Below are positions 17,295-25,972 of a stretch of 51,715 nt of DNA, one piece after another; position 1 is the stretch's first letter, and every line of letters begins with the position of its first letter. Origin of the DNA: Phycicoccus sp. (lineage in GTDB: Bacteria > Actinomycetota > Actinomycetes > Actinomycetales > Dermatophilaceae); contig JAGOME010000026.1 in assembly GCA_017993715.1 (NCBI GenBank), positions 1 to 51,715 on the forward strand, read 5' to 3'. The notes below the pieces were generated by a model. That model was not told the origin of the DNA, did no database searches, and saw only the letters and a list, made by a program, of their open reading frames with translations. A program made the translations under genes and the position numbers.

Positions 17295-18524
17295 TTAGCC
17301 GGGCAGGCGCGCGAGCTTGGACTCCAACAGGCGCCGCTCGGCGGCATTCTCGGTCAGCATCAGCGCCTCACCGTAGGCCGTCTGAGCCTCGGCGACCCGG
17401 CCCAGCCGGGCCAGGAAGTCAGCGCGGGCGGCGGGGAGGTAGCCGTAGCCGGCCAAAGCCGGCTCGGTCGAGAGACGATCCAGGGCGGCCACCCCCGCGG
17501 CCGGGCCCTCCGCGAAGCCGATCGCCACCGCGTGGTTCAGCGCGACGATCGGGGAGGGCCACACATCCTCGAGGACGACGTAGAGGTCTCGAATCTGCGG
17601 CCAGTCCGTGTCGGCCCACGTGGGAGCTTGGTCGTGGACTGCGGCGATCGCTGCCATGAGGGTAAACCGGCCCGGTCGACCCAGCTCGAAAGCGTCGGTG
17701 AGTGCCCGAAGGCCAGCCGCAACAGCTGACCGGTCCCAGGTGGTCCGATCCTGGTCGGGGAGGAGGATCGGAGCTCCGAGGTCATCGACACGGGCAGCCC
17801 GCCGAGCGTCGGTCAGCAAGATCAGAGCGAGCAGCCCCGCGATCTCGGCCTCGTCAGGCAGCAGGTGCCGAAGCAGCCCGGCCAGCTCCAGGCCCCGCTC
17901 GGCCAGCCCGCGCCGCATCAGCGACTCGCCTTCGGGGGCGGTGTGACCGGTGGTGTAGATCAAGTGCACCACCGACAGCACGGGACGCAGCCGTTCCGGC
18001 AGATCCTCCCGCTCAGGCACGTGGTAGGGGACGCCGGCTGCGGCAATCTTCTTCTTGGCGCGCGTGATCCGTGCCGCCATGGTCGACTCGCTGATCAGGA
18101 AGGCGCGCGCCACGTCGCTCGTCGACAGCCCGCAGACCATCCTCAAGGTCAGGGCGACCTGGGCCTCCTCTGGCAACACCGGATGGCAGCAGGTGAAGAT
18201 GAGCCGCAGGCGGTCGTCCTGGATGGGCCCGGTCTCGTCAACTGCGTCGGCGGGCAGCAGGTGTGGCAGTGCCCGCTCTGCGACAGCGGCCCGCCGCCGT
18301 AGATCCAGGGCCCTCCGCTTCGCGGCTGTGGTGAGCCACGCGCCGGCATTGCGGGGTATGCCGCGCTCGTCCCAGGTGGCCAGAGCGGAGGCGTAGGCGT
18401 CTTGGACCGCCTCCTCGGCAGCATCGAGGTCGCCAGCAACCCGGGTCGCGGCTGCGAGCACGAAGGCCCACTCGCGACGGTGCGCCTCGGCCACTGCGGC
18501 CGCGACCTCAGGGCTGGCTGCCAC
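17295..18524 (-). CDS. ECF42-type RNA polymerase sigma factor with C-terminal TPR extension
   Basis: A 409-aa protein. Sigma region 2 is at about 15-75 (DLDAAEEAVQDAYASAL, NAGAWLTTAAKRRALD) and region 4 at about 120-165 (LRMVCGLSTSDVARAFLISESTMAARITRAKKKI). About 240 further residues form the helical TPR extension that defines group ECF42 (DUF6596). These sigma factors have no anti-sigma factor; instead they are encoded with small DGPF/YCII proteins, as here. The GTG start lies two bases after the stop of the DGPF gene, so the two are co-expressed. It is convergent with the CFA synthase gene. Confidence 0.92.
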   Translation of the reverse strand: MAASPEVAAAVAEAHRREWAFVLAAATRVAGDLDAAEEAVQDAYASALATWDERGIPRNAGAWLTTAAKRRALDLRRRAAVAERALPHLLPADAVDETGPIQDDRLRLIFTCCHPVLPEEAQVALTLRMVCGLSTSDVARAFLISESTMAARITRAKKKIAAAGVPYHVPEREDLPERLRPVLSVVHLIYTTGHTAPEGESLMRRGLAERGLELAGLLRHLLPDEAEIAGLLALILLTDARRAARVDDLGAPILLPDQDRTTWDRSAVAAGLRALTDAFELGRPGRFTLMAAIAAVHDQAPTWADTDWPQIRDLYVVLEDVWPSPIVALNHAVAIGFAEGPAAGVAALDRLSTEPALAGYGYLPAARADFLARLGRVAEAQTAYGEALMLTENAAERRLLESKLARLPG

Positions 18525-18526
18525 GT

Positions 18527-18865
18527 CTAGCTCATGATCCTGATGGGCCGCACCTCGACACCACCATGGTGCGCCGGCACCTCCCGCGCGATAGACACGG
18601 CCTCCTCCAGGTCGGCCGCCTCGACCACGTAGTAGCCCCCGAGGACCTCCTTGGTCTCGGCGAACGGGCCATCGGTGATGGCATGGCCACCCGATCCGTC
18701 CGGGCGAACGGACCGGCCGGTTGAGCCCGGCCCCAGGGCCGCGCCACCGCGCAGCGCGGCGGCATGGCGTTGCATGAACCGCTGGTAGTGCGCGCTCACT
18801 TCCGATGGATCCACCTGTGCTGCTGCCGCCTCATCGCGGTAGATGGTCAACATGTAGTGGGGCAT
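18527..18865 (-). CDS. DGPF (YCII-related) domain protein, ECF42 partner
   Basis: A 112-aa protein. It shows the YCII fold with MLTIYRDEA at the N-terminus, the naming motif DGPFAETKEVLGGYYVVEA and the final region VEVRPIRIM. Such proteins are consistently encoded with ECF42 sigma factors and are thought to be targets or modulators. The ATG at 18865 has an AAAGGA ribosome-binding site six bases upstream, which excludes the longer in-frame start at 18934. A likely ECF42-type promoter lies 38 bases upstream. Confidence 0.9.
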   Translation of the reverse strand: MPHYMLTIYRDEAAAAQVDPSEVSAHYQRFMQRHAAALRGGAALGPGSTGRSVRPDGSGGHAITDGPFAETKEVLGGYYVVEAADLEEAVSIAREVPAHHGGVEVRPIRIMS

Positions 18866-18902
18866 GACTGGTCCTTTCGATGGGTGAAGCCTGCACCACT
18901 CC

Positions 18903-18929
18903 GACGCACGCAGGCCGCCGCAATCGACA
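18903..18929 (-). promoter_or_regulatory. Predicted ECF42-dependent autoregulatory promoter
   Basis: Reading the minus strand: TGTCGA (18929-18924), 17 bases, then CGTC (18906-18903), then the DGPF gene start at 18865. As I recall it, the ECF42 promoter consensus is TGTCGA at -35 with CGTC or CGAC at -10, so this is an excellent fit and implies self-activation. Confidence 0.65.
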
Positions 18930-19258
18930 GCCACTCGGACGGAGTTTCACGGCGCCGCACTCCTGCACGCCGCACGATGACTCAGGTCTACGCGTTTCGA
19001 CGGGCTGGACGCGCTGGACGCCCAGAACACCTCGGCGTGGCTCCCCGTGATGTGTGAGGCTGGTGGCGCGCACTGCCGCCCGAGAAACGTAAGTACCTGC
19101 TGAGAGTGAGCGCCCGGTGATGCCCTCGTGACCCCGTATTCTCGACCTGCCGATGGTGACCGTGCCCGCGCCCACCACGGCGGCCGGGGGGTCGCCCCGG
19201 CGGCCCCCCGGTTCCGGGGAGGTGCGCCCTCCGCGCGAAGGCCGGTGTGCAACAACGC
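18930..19258. other. Gene-free spacer between ECF42 unit and photolyase
   Basis: I find no gene here. Around 19185-19213 there is a GC-rich inverted repeat with GCCGGGGGG and CCCCCCGG arms. A possible -10, TATTCT, lies at 19137-19142. The spacer presumably holds the photolyase promoter. I do not see a copy of the CarH-type palindrome in it. Confidence 0.4.
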
Positions 19259-20647
19259 ATGACGCGCATCATGTGGTTTCGTCGTGATCTGCGGCTCACC
19301 GATCACCCCGCCTTGCTCGAGGCCCATCGGCACGGTCCGGTCGTGCCGGTCTTTGTCATTGACCCACCCTTGTGGCAGCGTGCGGGCAGCGTGCGCCGCG
19401 CCTGGCTCGCGGCCAGTGTGCAGGCGTTGAACGAGTCCCTCAACGGGGAGCTGGTTGTCCGGATCGGCAGCCCCAAGACAGTGCTGACCGAGCTGGCGCA
19501 GGAGACCGGTGCCGCGGCAGTGCATGTCAGCCGCGAAACCACTCCCGTCGGTGCCCGTCGGGATCGACTCGTGGCCAGCGCCCTGGGTGTCCTTGGGATC
19601 GCCTGGGTCGAGACGGGCACACCGTATGCCGTGGGTCCCGGCCTGGTGACCAAGGGAGACGGTCAGCCCTACAAGGTGTTCACGCCGTTCTCGCGCGCCT
19701 GGGCCGCGCTGGGGAGCCCGAGTCCCGCGCCGCCGCTCTCGACGAATGCCGCGTGGGTGTCGCTGCCGCACAGCAATCGCGCCGTCCAAGCACTCGCTGA
19801 TGCCGTTGCCGAGCCAGGCGTCCCGGCGCTGCCCCCAGCGGGGGAGCGGGCGGCATTGCGCTGCTGGTCCGAGTTCCTTGAGTGCCGGCTCGGGGGCTAC
19901 GCGACGGCCCGCGACCGGGCTGACCTCCCGGGCACGTCCCGGCTCTCGCCCTATCTCAAAGTCGGCGCGATCCATCCTCGGACCCTGCTCGCCGGCCTCG
20001 GTGGCCTGCGGGGCGAAGACGCCGACCGATTCCGGCTCGAGCTCGCTTGGCGTGATTTCTATGCGGATGTGCTGTGGCGCAACCCATCCAGTGCATGGAC
20101 GGATCTCGTCACGACGCTGGATCGCCTGGAGTACGACGATGAAACGACGTCGGAGGTCGCGTGTGCCATTGATGCCTGGCGGGCCGGGCTCACCGGCTTC
20201 CCGATCGTCGATGCAGGCATGCGGCAGCTCCGCAGGACAGGGTGGATGCACAATCGCGTGAGGATGATCACGGCGAGCTTCCTCACCAAGGACCTGCACG
20301 TGCGGTGGCAGGTTGGGGCCCGGCACTTCCTTGACCTGCTGCTCGACGGTGACATCGCCTCGAACAACCACGGCTGGCAGTGGGTGGCCGGGACCGGCAC
20401 TGACGCCTCGCCGTACGTACGCGTCTTCAACCCGGTGACCCAGGGGCAGCGGTTCGACCCCGCAGGGGACTACGTGCGGCGCTGGGTGCCCGAGCTCACT
20501 CACCTCAGGGGCGCGGACGTGCACGAGCCGTGGCGGCATCCCCAGGGCTACACCGCCGGGTATCCCGAGCGCATCGTGGACCATGCCGCCGAGCGCGCCG
20601 AGGCGTTGCGTCGGTTCGCCGCCGCGCGCGGCCAGCCTTCCAACTGA
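19259..20647 (+). CDS. phr: Deoxyribodipyrimidine photolyase (DNA photolyase)
   Basis: A 462-aa photolyase that splits UV-induced pyrimidine dimers using blue light. The N-terminal antenna domain begins RIMWFRRDLRLTDHPAL. The FAD domain has ELAWRDFYADVLW, the photolyase signature TGWMHNRVRMITASFLTKDL, the flavin loop LLDGDIASNNHGWQW and TDASPYVRVFNP. All point to a class I CPD photolyase. I chose ATG 19259 (MTRIMWF). A GTG twelve bases upstream is possible. It lies 5.4 kb from the CarH-like regulator and its lipid operon, consistent with a light-response neighbourhood. Confidence 0.96.
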   Translation: MTRIMWFRRDLRLTDHPALLEAHRHGPVVPVFVIDPPLWQRAGSVRRAWLAASVQALNESLNGELVVRIGSPKTVLTELAQETGAAAVHVSRETTPVGARRDRLVASALGVLGIAWVETGTPYAVGPGLVTKGDGQPYKVFTPFSRAWAALGSPSPAPPLSTNAAWVSLPHSNRAVQALADAVAEPGVPALPPAGERAALRCWSEFLECRLGGYATARDRADLPGTSRLSPYLKVGAIHPRTLLAGLGGLRGEDADRFRLELAWRDFYADVLWRNPSSAWTDLVTTLDRLEYDDETTSEVACAIDAWRAGLTGFPIVDAGMRQLRRTGWMHNRVRMITASFLTKDLHVRWQVGARHFLDLLLDGDIASNNHGWQWVAGTGTDASPYVRVFNPVTQGQRFDPAGDYVRRWVPELTHLRGADVHEPWRHPQGYTAGYPERIVDHAAERAEALRRFAAARGQPSN

Positions 20648-20656
20648 TTGGAGTGA

Positions 20657-20711
20657 ATCGGTTCGAGGTATTCGGCGTAACTCTGAAGGCCGTCGATTAC
20701 CTCGAACCGAT
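20657..20711. terminator. Long inverted repeat between convergent genes
   Basis: The 14-bp perfect arms ATCGGTTCGAGGTA (20657-20670) and complement (20698-20711), with weaker pairing further in, enclose a 27-base loop. The repeat sits exactly between the ends of phr and the dioxygenase gene, so a bidirectional terminator is likely. It is less GC-rich than its surroundings. Confidence 0.55.
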
Positions 20712-20725
20712 GGGGCGAGGGCCGG

Positions 20726-21538
20726 TCAGCCGAACTGCCAGGAGCGCTTGGACAGACCGAACCAGAAGCCGTCGATGACGCTGCGGGCGTCGAGATCGCC
20801 GGCCGCGTCGGCCGCGCCGAGGGCAACGTAGAGCGGAGCCCAGTGTTCGGTGCGAGGATGCGCCTCTCGGGCGGCGGGAGCCTGGGCAAGGAAATCGACC
20901 AGAGCGTCAACGTCGCCGGCCGCGACCGTCTCGGCGGCCCAGTGGTCAAACTCGCTGGACGCGCTCGGCGGGGCCACGTCCGGGCCGGCGCTCGGGTTGA
21001 ACCAGCGCAGGTTGTGGGTGGTGAAGCCCGAGCCGACGATGAGGGTGCCCTCGTCGCGCAGCGGCGCCAGCTGGCGTCCCAGAGCAAACAACTGGGCGGG
21101 GTCCAAGGTGGGCAGGGACAGCTGCAGGACGGGGATGTCGGCCTCGGGGAACATCTCGACGAGCGGCACGTAGGCGCCGTGATCCAGCCCGCGACGGGGG
21201 TCCTGGACGATGGTGTGTCCGGCCGAGCCGAGCACCCCGGCGACGGACTGGGCGAGTTCGGGAGCCGGCGGTGCGGCATACGTGACGTCGTAGTACTTCT
21301 GCGGGAATCCCCAGAAGTCATAGAGGAGCGGGGTGCCCGCCGTCGTCGAGCTGATGGCGACGGGGGCGTTCTCCCAGTGAGCCGAGACCATGAGAATGCC
21401 GCGGGGTCGGGTCAGGTGTCCTGACCAGGCGGCGAGCTCGGACGTCCAACGTGCATCGTCGGCCAGCGGCGGCGCGCCGTGGCTGAGGTAAAGCACGGGC
21501 TGGCGGGATGCGGTCAGGGTGTTGCTCACGGACGGCAT
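20726..21538 (-). CDS. DODA-type extradiol dioxygenase (YgiD / 4,5-DOPA dioxygenase family)
   Basis: A 270-aa class III extradiol dioxygenase-like protein. The metal-binding histidines are visible as YLSHGAPP (His20), VSAHWE (His54), GLDHGAYVPL (His120) and TTHNLRWF (His175). The length matches YgiD, which cleaves DOPA in vitro, but the physiological substrate in bacteria is usually unknown. The ATG at 21538 is followed closely by an in-frame GTG. It is divergent from topA, and the 159-bp gap contains two dispersed GAATGCCG words (21534 and 21580). Confidence 0.88.
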   Translation of the reverse strand: MPSVSNTLTASRQPVLYLSHGAPPLADDARWTSELAAWSGHLTRPRGILMVSAHWENAPVAISSTTAGTPLLYDFWGFPQKYYDVTYAAPPAPELAQSVAGVLGSAGHTIVQDPRRGLDHGAYVPLVEMFPEADIPVLQLSLPTLDPAQLFALGRQLAPLRDEGTLIVGSGFTTHNLRWFNPSAGPDVAPPSASSEFDHWAAETVAAGDVDALVDFLAQAPAAREAHPRTEHWAPLYVALGAADAAGDLDARSVIDGFWFGLSKRSWQFG

Positions 21539-21697
21539 TCTGGCAGATACTTGTACCTTTAACCAAATGGCGCGCGGACGGCATTCCGGCTATCCGTTGT
21601 GCGCAAGGGGCGGTGGGGCGCTACCGTCGTCCGGGTCCGTCACGTCGGGGCAGCGACGAATCCGCTGCACGTGCCGGCAGGGAGAGGGTCTGTACAT

Positions 21698-24472
21698 ATG
21701 TCAGGTGAGCGCAGGCTCGTCATTGTCGAGTCGCCGGCCAAGGCCAAGACCATCGCGGGCTACCTCGGCCCAGGCTGGGACGTCGAGGCCTCCGTCGGGC
21801 ACATTCGAGACATCCCGACCCCGAGTGAACTCCCGGCAGACATGAAGAAGGGGCCCTACGGCAAGTTCGGTGTCGACATCGCCGACGACTTCGAGCCGTA
21901 CTACGTGGTCGATCCCGACAAGCGCAAGAAGGTCGCCGAGCTCAAGCGGTTGCTCAAGGGCGCTGACGAGCTCTACCTGGCCACTGATGAGGACCGCGAA
22001 GGCGAGGCCATTGCCTGGCACCTCAAAGAAACACTGCAGCCCAAGGTCCCGGTCAAGCGCATGGTGTTCCACGAGATCACCAAAGAGGCCATCCAGCGCG
22101 CCGTTCACCAGACCCGCGATATAGACACCGCGCTGGTGGATGCGCAGGAGACCCGTCGCATCCTCGACCGGCTTTACGGTTACGAGGTCTCCCCGGTCCT
22201 CTGGCGCAAGGTCCGTGCCGGACTGTCAGCGGGCCGCGTGCAGTCGGTCGCGACCCGTCTCGTCGTCGAGCGCGAGCGCGAGCGGATGGCGTTCCGATCG
22301 GCGAGCTACTGGGACGTCGAGGGCGACTTCACCCCCGATGCGCCGTCCAACACGTTCACCGCGCGCCTGACCTCCGTCGACGGGGCCAGGGTCGCGATGG
22401 GCCGCGACTTCGCCGACGACGGAACGATCAAGGGTGACAAAGTCGTCCATCTCGACGGCGCCCGGGCCGCGGCCATCGCCGCGGCGCTCGCCGACGCGTC
22501 TGTCGCAGTGACGGATGTCGCGGAGAAGCCCTACACGCGACGCCCGAGCCCGCCGTTCACGACCAGCACCCTGCAGCAGGAGGCCTCGCGCAAGCTGCGA
22601 CTGAACTCCCGCAACGCGATGAGGGTGGCGCAGCGGTTGTACGAGAACGGCTACATCACCTATATGCGGACTGACTCGACGACCCTCTCCGATGCCGCGT
22701 TGTCGGCGGCGCGTCAGCAGGCCCGTGACCTCTATGGCGCGGATTCGGTGCCCGATGCCCCGCGCCGGTACGAGAAGAAGGTCAAGAACGCCCAGGAGGC
22801 GCACGAGGCCATCCGCCCTGCCGGAGACCGCTTCCGGACGCCATCACAGGTGTCGGGCGCCCTGCGCGGTGATGAGTTCGCCCTCTATGACTTGATCTGG
22901 AAGCGCACCATCGCCTCCCAGATGGCCGACGCGCGGGGCTCAACCGCGACCGTCAAGCTCGGGGCCTCCCTCGGTCTGGACGCCATCGCGAACCAGGTCG
23001 AGCTGAGCGCCAGCGGCACGGTCATCACGTTCCGCGGCTTCCTCGCGGCGTATGAAGAGGGCCGTGATGAGCGTCAGGCCGAGGGCAAGAAGGAGGCCTC
23101 GCAAGAGGAGCGCCGCTTGCCGAAGATGAGCCCGGGTGTGGCGCTGCAGGTGCTGCGCACCGATGCCCTAGGCCATGAGACCTCGCCGCCGCCGCGCTAC
23201 ACCGACGCCACCCTCGTCAAGGCCATGGAGGAGAAGGGCATCGGGCGCCCATCGACGTATGCCTCGACAATCGGGACCATCCAGGACCGCGGCTATGTCG
23301 TGCCACGGGGTAACGCCCTGGTGCCCTCATGGCTGGCATTCGCGGTGACCCGGCTCATGGAGGAGCACTTCACCCGGTTGGTCGACTACGACTTCACCGC
23401 CGGGATGGAGGAGGACCTCGACCGGATCGCGGGGGGTCACGAGCGTCGCGCGACGTGGCTCAAGCGTTTCTACTTCGGTGACGAGACCCGGTCCACGCAG
23501 GGGCTGCACAACCTCGTCGAGGACCTCGGCGACATCGACGCCCGCGGGATCTCGACGATCGACATCGGGGAGGGGATCGTGGTCCGGGTGGGCCGTTACG
23601 GCCCCTACGTCGAGCAGGTCACGCCCGCCGGGGTGGACCCGGCGACCGGTGAGATCACCGACCCGAATGCCGCTGACGCGCCGGCCACGCCGGCCCGCGC
23701 GACGATCCCCGATGACATCGCCCCGGACGAAATGACGCCGGAGCGGGCCAGGGAGTTACTTGCCGCCTCCGCCGATGACGGCCGGGTGCTCGGTCGTGAT
23801 CCGGTGAATGGTCATGAGATCGTCGCCAAGTCCGGTCGGTACGGGCCGTACGTCACCGAGGTGCTCCCGGAGGCCGAGGACGCCGCTCCCAAGAAGCGGG
23901 GGGCGGTCAAGGCCAAGCCCCGGACGGCGTCGTTGTTCAAGGACATGGACCTCGGCACGATCGACCTCGAGACGGCGCTCAAGCTGATGTCGCTGCCGCG
24001 CATCGTCGGTGTGGCCGAGGATGGCGAGGAGATCACCGCTCAGAACGGTCGCTACGGCCCGTATCTGAAGAAGGGCACGGACTCGCGCTCGCTCACCACC
24101 GAGCAGCAACTCTTCGATGTGACGCTGCCGGAGGCGCTGGCGATCTATGCCGAGCCCAAGCAGCGGGGGCGGGCCGCGGCCAAGCCGCCGATGGCGGAGT
24201 TCGACCCGGACCCGGTGTCGGGCAAGAAGGTCACCGTCAAGGAGGGCCGCTTCGGTCCGTATGTCACCGACGGCGAGACCAACGTGACCGTGCCGCGCGG
24301 CGATGATCCGGAGAAGCTGACCGCCGAGCGGGCCTACGAGTTGCTCGCCGACAAGCGGGCACGAGGACCGGTCAAGCGGACGGCCAAGAAGGCCCCCGCC
24401 AAGAAGAGCCCGGCCAAGAAGACCGCCGCCAAGAAGACGACTGCGCGCAAGACCACGGCTAAGAAGGCCTGA
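21698..24472 (+). CDS. topA: DNA topoisomerase I
   Basis: A 924-aa type IA topoisomerase that relaxes negative supercoils. The Toprim domain has Glu in LVIVESPAKAKT and DEDREGE. The catalytic Tyr322 is in YITYMRTDS. After the core come several Toprim C-terminal repeats (R-GPYV-type blocks) instead of zinc fingers, then a lysine-rich tail of about 40 residues (KRTAKKAPAKKSPAKK...), the usual actinobacterial form that aids processivity. ATG 21698 has GGAGAGG 11 bases upstream. An in-frame start at 21599 is not supported. The stop is TGA followed by C, and another open frame begins in the +1 frame with no start codon (see findings). Confidence 0.97.
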   Translation: MSGERRLVIVESPAKAKTIAGYLGPGWDVEASVGHIRDIPTPSELPADMKKGPYGKFGVDIADDFEPYYVVDPDKRKKVAELKRLLKGADELYLATDEDREGEAIAWHLKETLQPKVPVKRMVFHEITKEAIQRAVHQTRDIDTALVDAQETRRILDRLYGYEVSPVLWRKVRAGLSAGRVQSVATRLVVERERERMAFRSASYWDVEGDFTPDAPSNTFTARLTSVDGARVAMGRDFADDGTIKGDKVVHLDGARAAAIAAALADASVAVTDVAEKPYTRRPSPPFTTSTLQQEASRKLRLNSRNAMRVAQRLYENGYITYMRTDSTTLSDAALSAARQQARDLYGADSVPDAPRRYEKKVKNAQEAHEAIRPAGDRFRTPSQVSGALRGDEFALYDLIWKRTIASQMADARGSTATVKLGASLGLDAIANQVELSASGTVITFRGFLAAYEEGRDERQAEGKKEASQEERRLPKMSPGVALQVLRTDALGHETSPPPRYTDATLVKAMEEKGIGRPSTYASTIGTIQDRGYVVPRGNALVPSWLAFAVTRLMEEHFTRLVDYDFTAGMEEDLDRIAGGHERRATWLKRFYFGDETRSTQGLHNLVEDLGDIDARGISTIDIGEGIVVRVGRYGPYVEQVTPAGVDPATGEITDPNAADAPATPARATIPDDIAPDEMTPERARELLAASADDGRVLGRDPVNGHEIVAKSGRYGPYVTEVLPEAEDAAPKKRGAVKAKPRTASLFKDMDLGTIDLETALKLMSLPRIVGVAEDGEEITAQNGRYGPYLKKGTDSRSLTTEQQLFDVTLPEALAIYAEPKQRGRAAAKPPMAEFDPDPVSGKKVTVKEGRFGPYVTDGETNVTVPRGDDPEKLTAERAYELLADKRARGPVKRTAKKAPAKKSPAKKTAAKKTTARKTTAKKA

Positions 24473-24614
24473 CCGCATCACGCCGCTCACGGCAGGTCAG
24501 CGGGCCGAAGCAGCTGACTGGCTCGATGACGACCTCCCCGATGGGCTCGTCCTATGGGCTGATGCCGAGTCGAACCTTGCCGGCGTCTACGTCAATGGCC
24601 CGCTCACGGCATTC

Positions 24615-25091
24615 GTGTTCGTCCTGCGCCACGACGATCCCGACGTGTCGCCCCGTTTCGAGAGCGCAGCAGCCTTCGTGGACCGGGTCCTCATCGACGA
24701 CGACGACGTCCGCGACCTCGGGATGCTCGTCCACAGCGGCACCTGCCCGCTCCCTCCGACAGACCTCTCGCCCCACGAACTGGCCGACCGCCTCACGCTC
24801 TCCCTCAACCTGATCGCCAGTGCCGACCCGGAGGACGACGAGACAGCCATCCAGGCCGTCCGCTCGGCGCTGGCCCTGGTCCCGCACGCTCCCGTTCCCG
24901 CGGAGGTGCTCGACGCCCTCGCGGCGCTCCTGGAGACCGACAGCCTCTACATCTGGCAGGACGTCCCCCCGCTTCTCGCCGCCCAGGACTACCGCGGTCG
25001 GGGCTTTGTGTTGCGCCGGGTCCTCGCGGACACCCGCAATGAGCCGTCCTGGGCCATCCGGCGCGCAGCTGTCCTGGCTGTCCTGGCTTGA
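24615..25091 (+). CDS. Unknown acidic protein directly after topA; N-terminus uncertain
   Basis: The frame from GTG 24615 gives 158 aa. I do not recognise the family. The sequence is acidic and helical, with LSPHELADRLTLSLNLIA and a C-terminal ADTRNEPSWAIRRAAVLAVLA. The frame stays open and protein-like upstream to the topA stop (TPLTAGQRAEAADWLDDD...), adding about 45 residues, yet contains no ATG, GTG or TTG there. The gene may therefore use a rare start such as ACG or ATC, or be expressed by a +1 shift at the topA stop, or this base call may be wrong. It is co-directional with topA, and the MerR promoter follows its stop. Confidence 0.55.
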   Translation: MFVLRHDDPDVSPRFESAAAFVDRVLIDDDDVRDLGMLVHSGTCPLPPTDLSPHELADRLTLSLNLIASADPEDDETAIQAVRSALALVPHAPVPAEVLDALAALLETDSLYIWQDVPPLLAAQDYRGRGFVLRRVLADTRNEPSWAIRRAAVLAVLA

Positions 25092-25114
25092 CCGAATGCC
25101 GACAGGCCTCCGAC

Positions 25115-25145
25115 TTGACCCTCTCGCGACGTCAGGCCCCATCGT
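25115..25145 (+). promoter_or_regulatory. tipA-like operator-promoter of the TipAS regulator
   Basis: -35 TTGACC (25115-25120), a 19-base spacer as used by MerR activators, and -10 CATCGT (25140-25145) lie seven bases before ATG 25153. The spacer holds CCTCTCGCGACGTCAGG (25120-25136). Its complement matches the Streptomyces tipA operator CCTCACGTCACGTGAGG, as I recall it, at 14 of 17 positions. Confidence 0.75.
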
Positions 25146-25152
25146 GGATGAC

Positions 25153-25962
25153 ATGACCACGACACCCGTCAAGACTGTGGGGGTGGACGAGCTGGGGCTG
25201 GATGCCGAACTCACCGTGGGTCAGGTGGCCGACGCGTTCGGCGTGACGGTGCGCACCTTGCACCATTACGACGAGATCGGCCTGCTGACTCCGAGCGAAC
25301 GCACTCGCGCCGGCTACCGCCTCTACACCACCGACGACCTGCAGCGACTGGCGACGATCGTGACCTATCGCCGGCTGGGGATGTCGCTCGACGAGGTCGC
25401 CGCGCTCCTACGGGGTGAGGGCAGCGTCGTCGAACACCTTCAGCGGCACCGGATCGCGGTCATGGACAAGGTCGCCGAGCTCGCCGAGCTCGCCGACGCC
25501 ATCGATCGAGCATTGGAGAGAGCAATGAGCGGACAGCCCGCCAGCAAGGATGACCTCAAGGACATTTTCGGCGACAGCTTTGGCGAGGAGTACGACGCTG
25601 AAGCGCAGGAGCGCTGGGGCGACACCGACGCCTGGAAGCAGAGCAGCGGGCGCACGGCCAGGTACACCAAGGCGGACTGGGAGGAGATCAAGGTCGAGAT
25701 GGACGCGGTGAATGCCGCTCTCGTCGCGGCCAAACGCTCCGGCCTGGCGCCCGACTCCGACGAGGCGATGAATGCCGTGGAGGCACACCGCCGCCACATC
25801 ACCGACCGCTTCTACGACGTTTCCTACGGGATGCACCGCGCACTGGCCGACATGTACGTCGCCGACCCGCGGTTCACCGCCACGTATGAGGACCTCGAGC
25901 CGGGGCTCGCGGCATTCGTGCGGGATGCCATCTACGCCAATGCCGCCCGCTCCGAGTCCTGA
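25153..25962 (+). CDS. TipA-like MerR regulator with TipAS antibiotic-recognition domain
   Basis: A 269-aa protein. An N-terminal extension of about 18 residues precedes a MerR helix-turn-helix (VGQVADAFGVTVRTLHHYDEIGLL, GYRLYTTDDLQRL). A coiled-coil dimerisation helix follows, and then a TipAS domain of about 145 residues (FGDSFGEEYDAEAQERWGDTDAWKQS, HRRHITDRFYDVSYGMHRALADMYVADPRFTATYED). In Streptomyces TipAL this domain captures thiopeptide antibiotics and activates its own gene. Self-activation is likely here given the operator. The natural ligand is unknown. ATG 25153 fits a leaderless start. Confidence 0.92.
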   Translation: MTTTPVKTVGVDELGLDAELTVGQVADAFGVTVRTLHHYDEIGLLTPSERTRAGYRLYTTDDLQRLATIVTYRRLGMSLDEVAALLRGEGSVVEHLQRHRIAVMDKVAELAELADAIDRALERAMSGQPASKDDLKDIFGDSFGEEYDAEAQERWGDTDAWKQSSGRTARYTKADWEEIKVEMDAVNAALVAAKRSGLAPDSDEAMNAVEAHRRHITDRFYDVSYGMHRALADMYVADPRFTATYEDLEPGLAAFVRDAIYANAARSES

Positions 25963-25972
25963 TCACGGGAGT

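Noticed and set aside
18947-20584. 545-codon minus-strand frame opposite the photolyase
   Set aside because: It mirrors the photolyase gene, shows no family motif and would overlap the whole of a certain gene.
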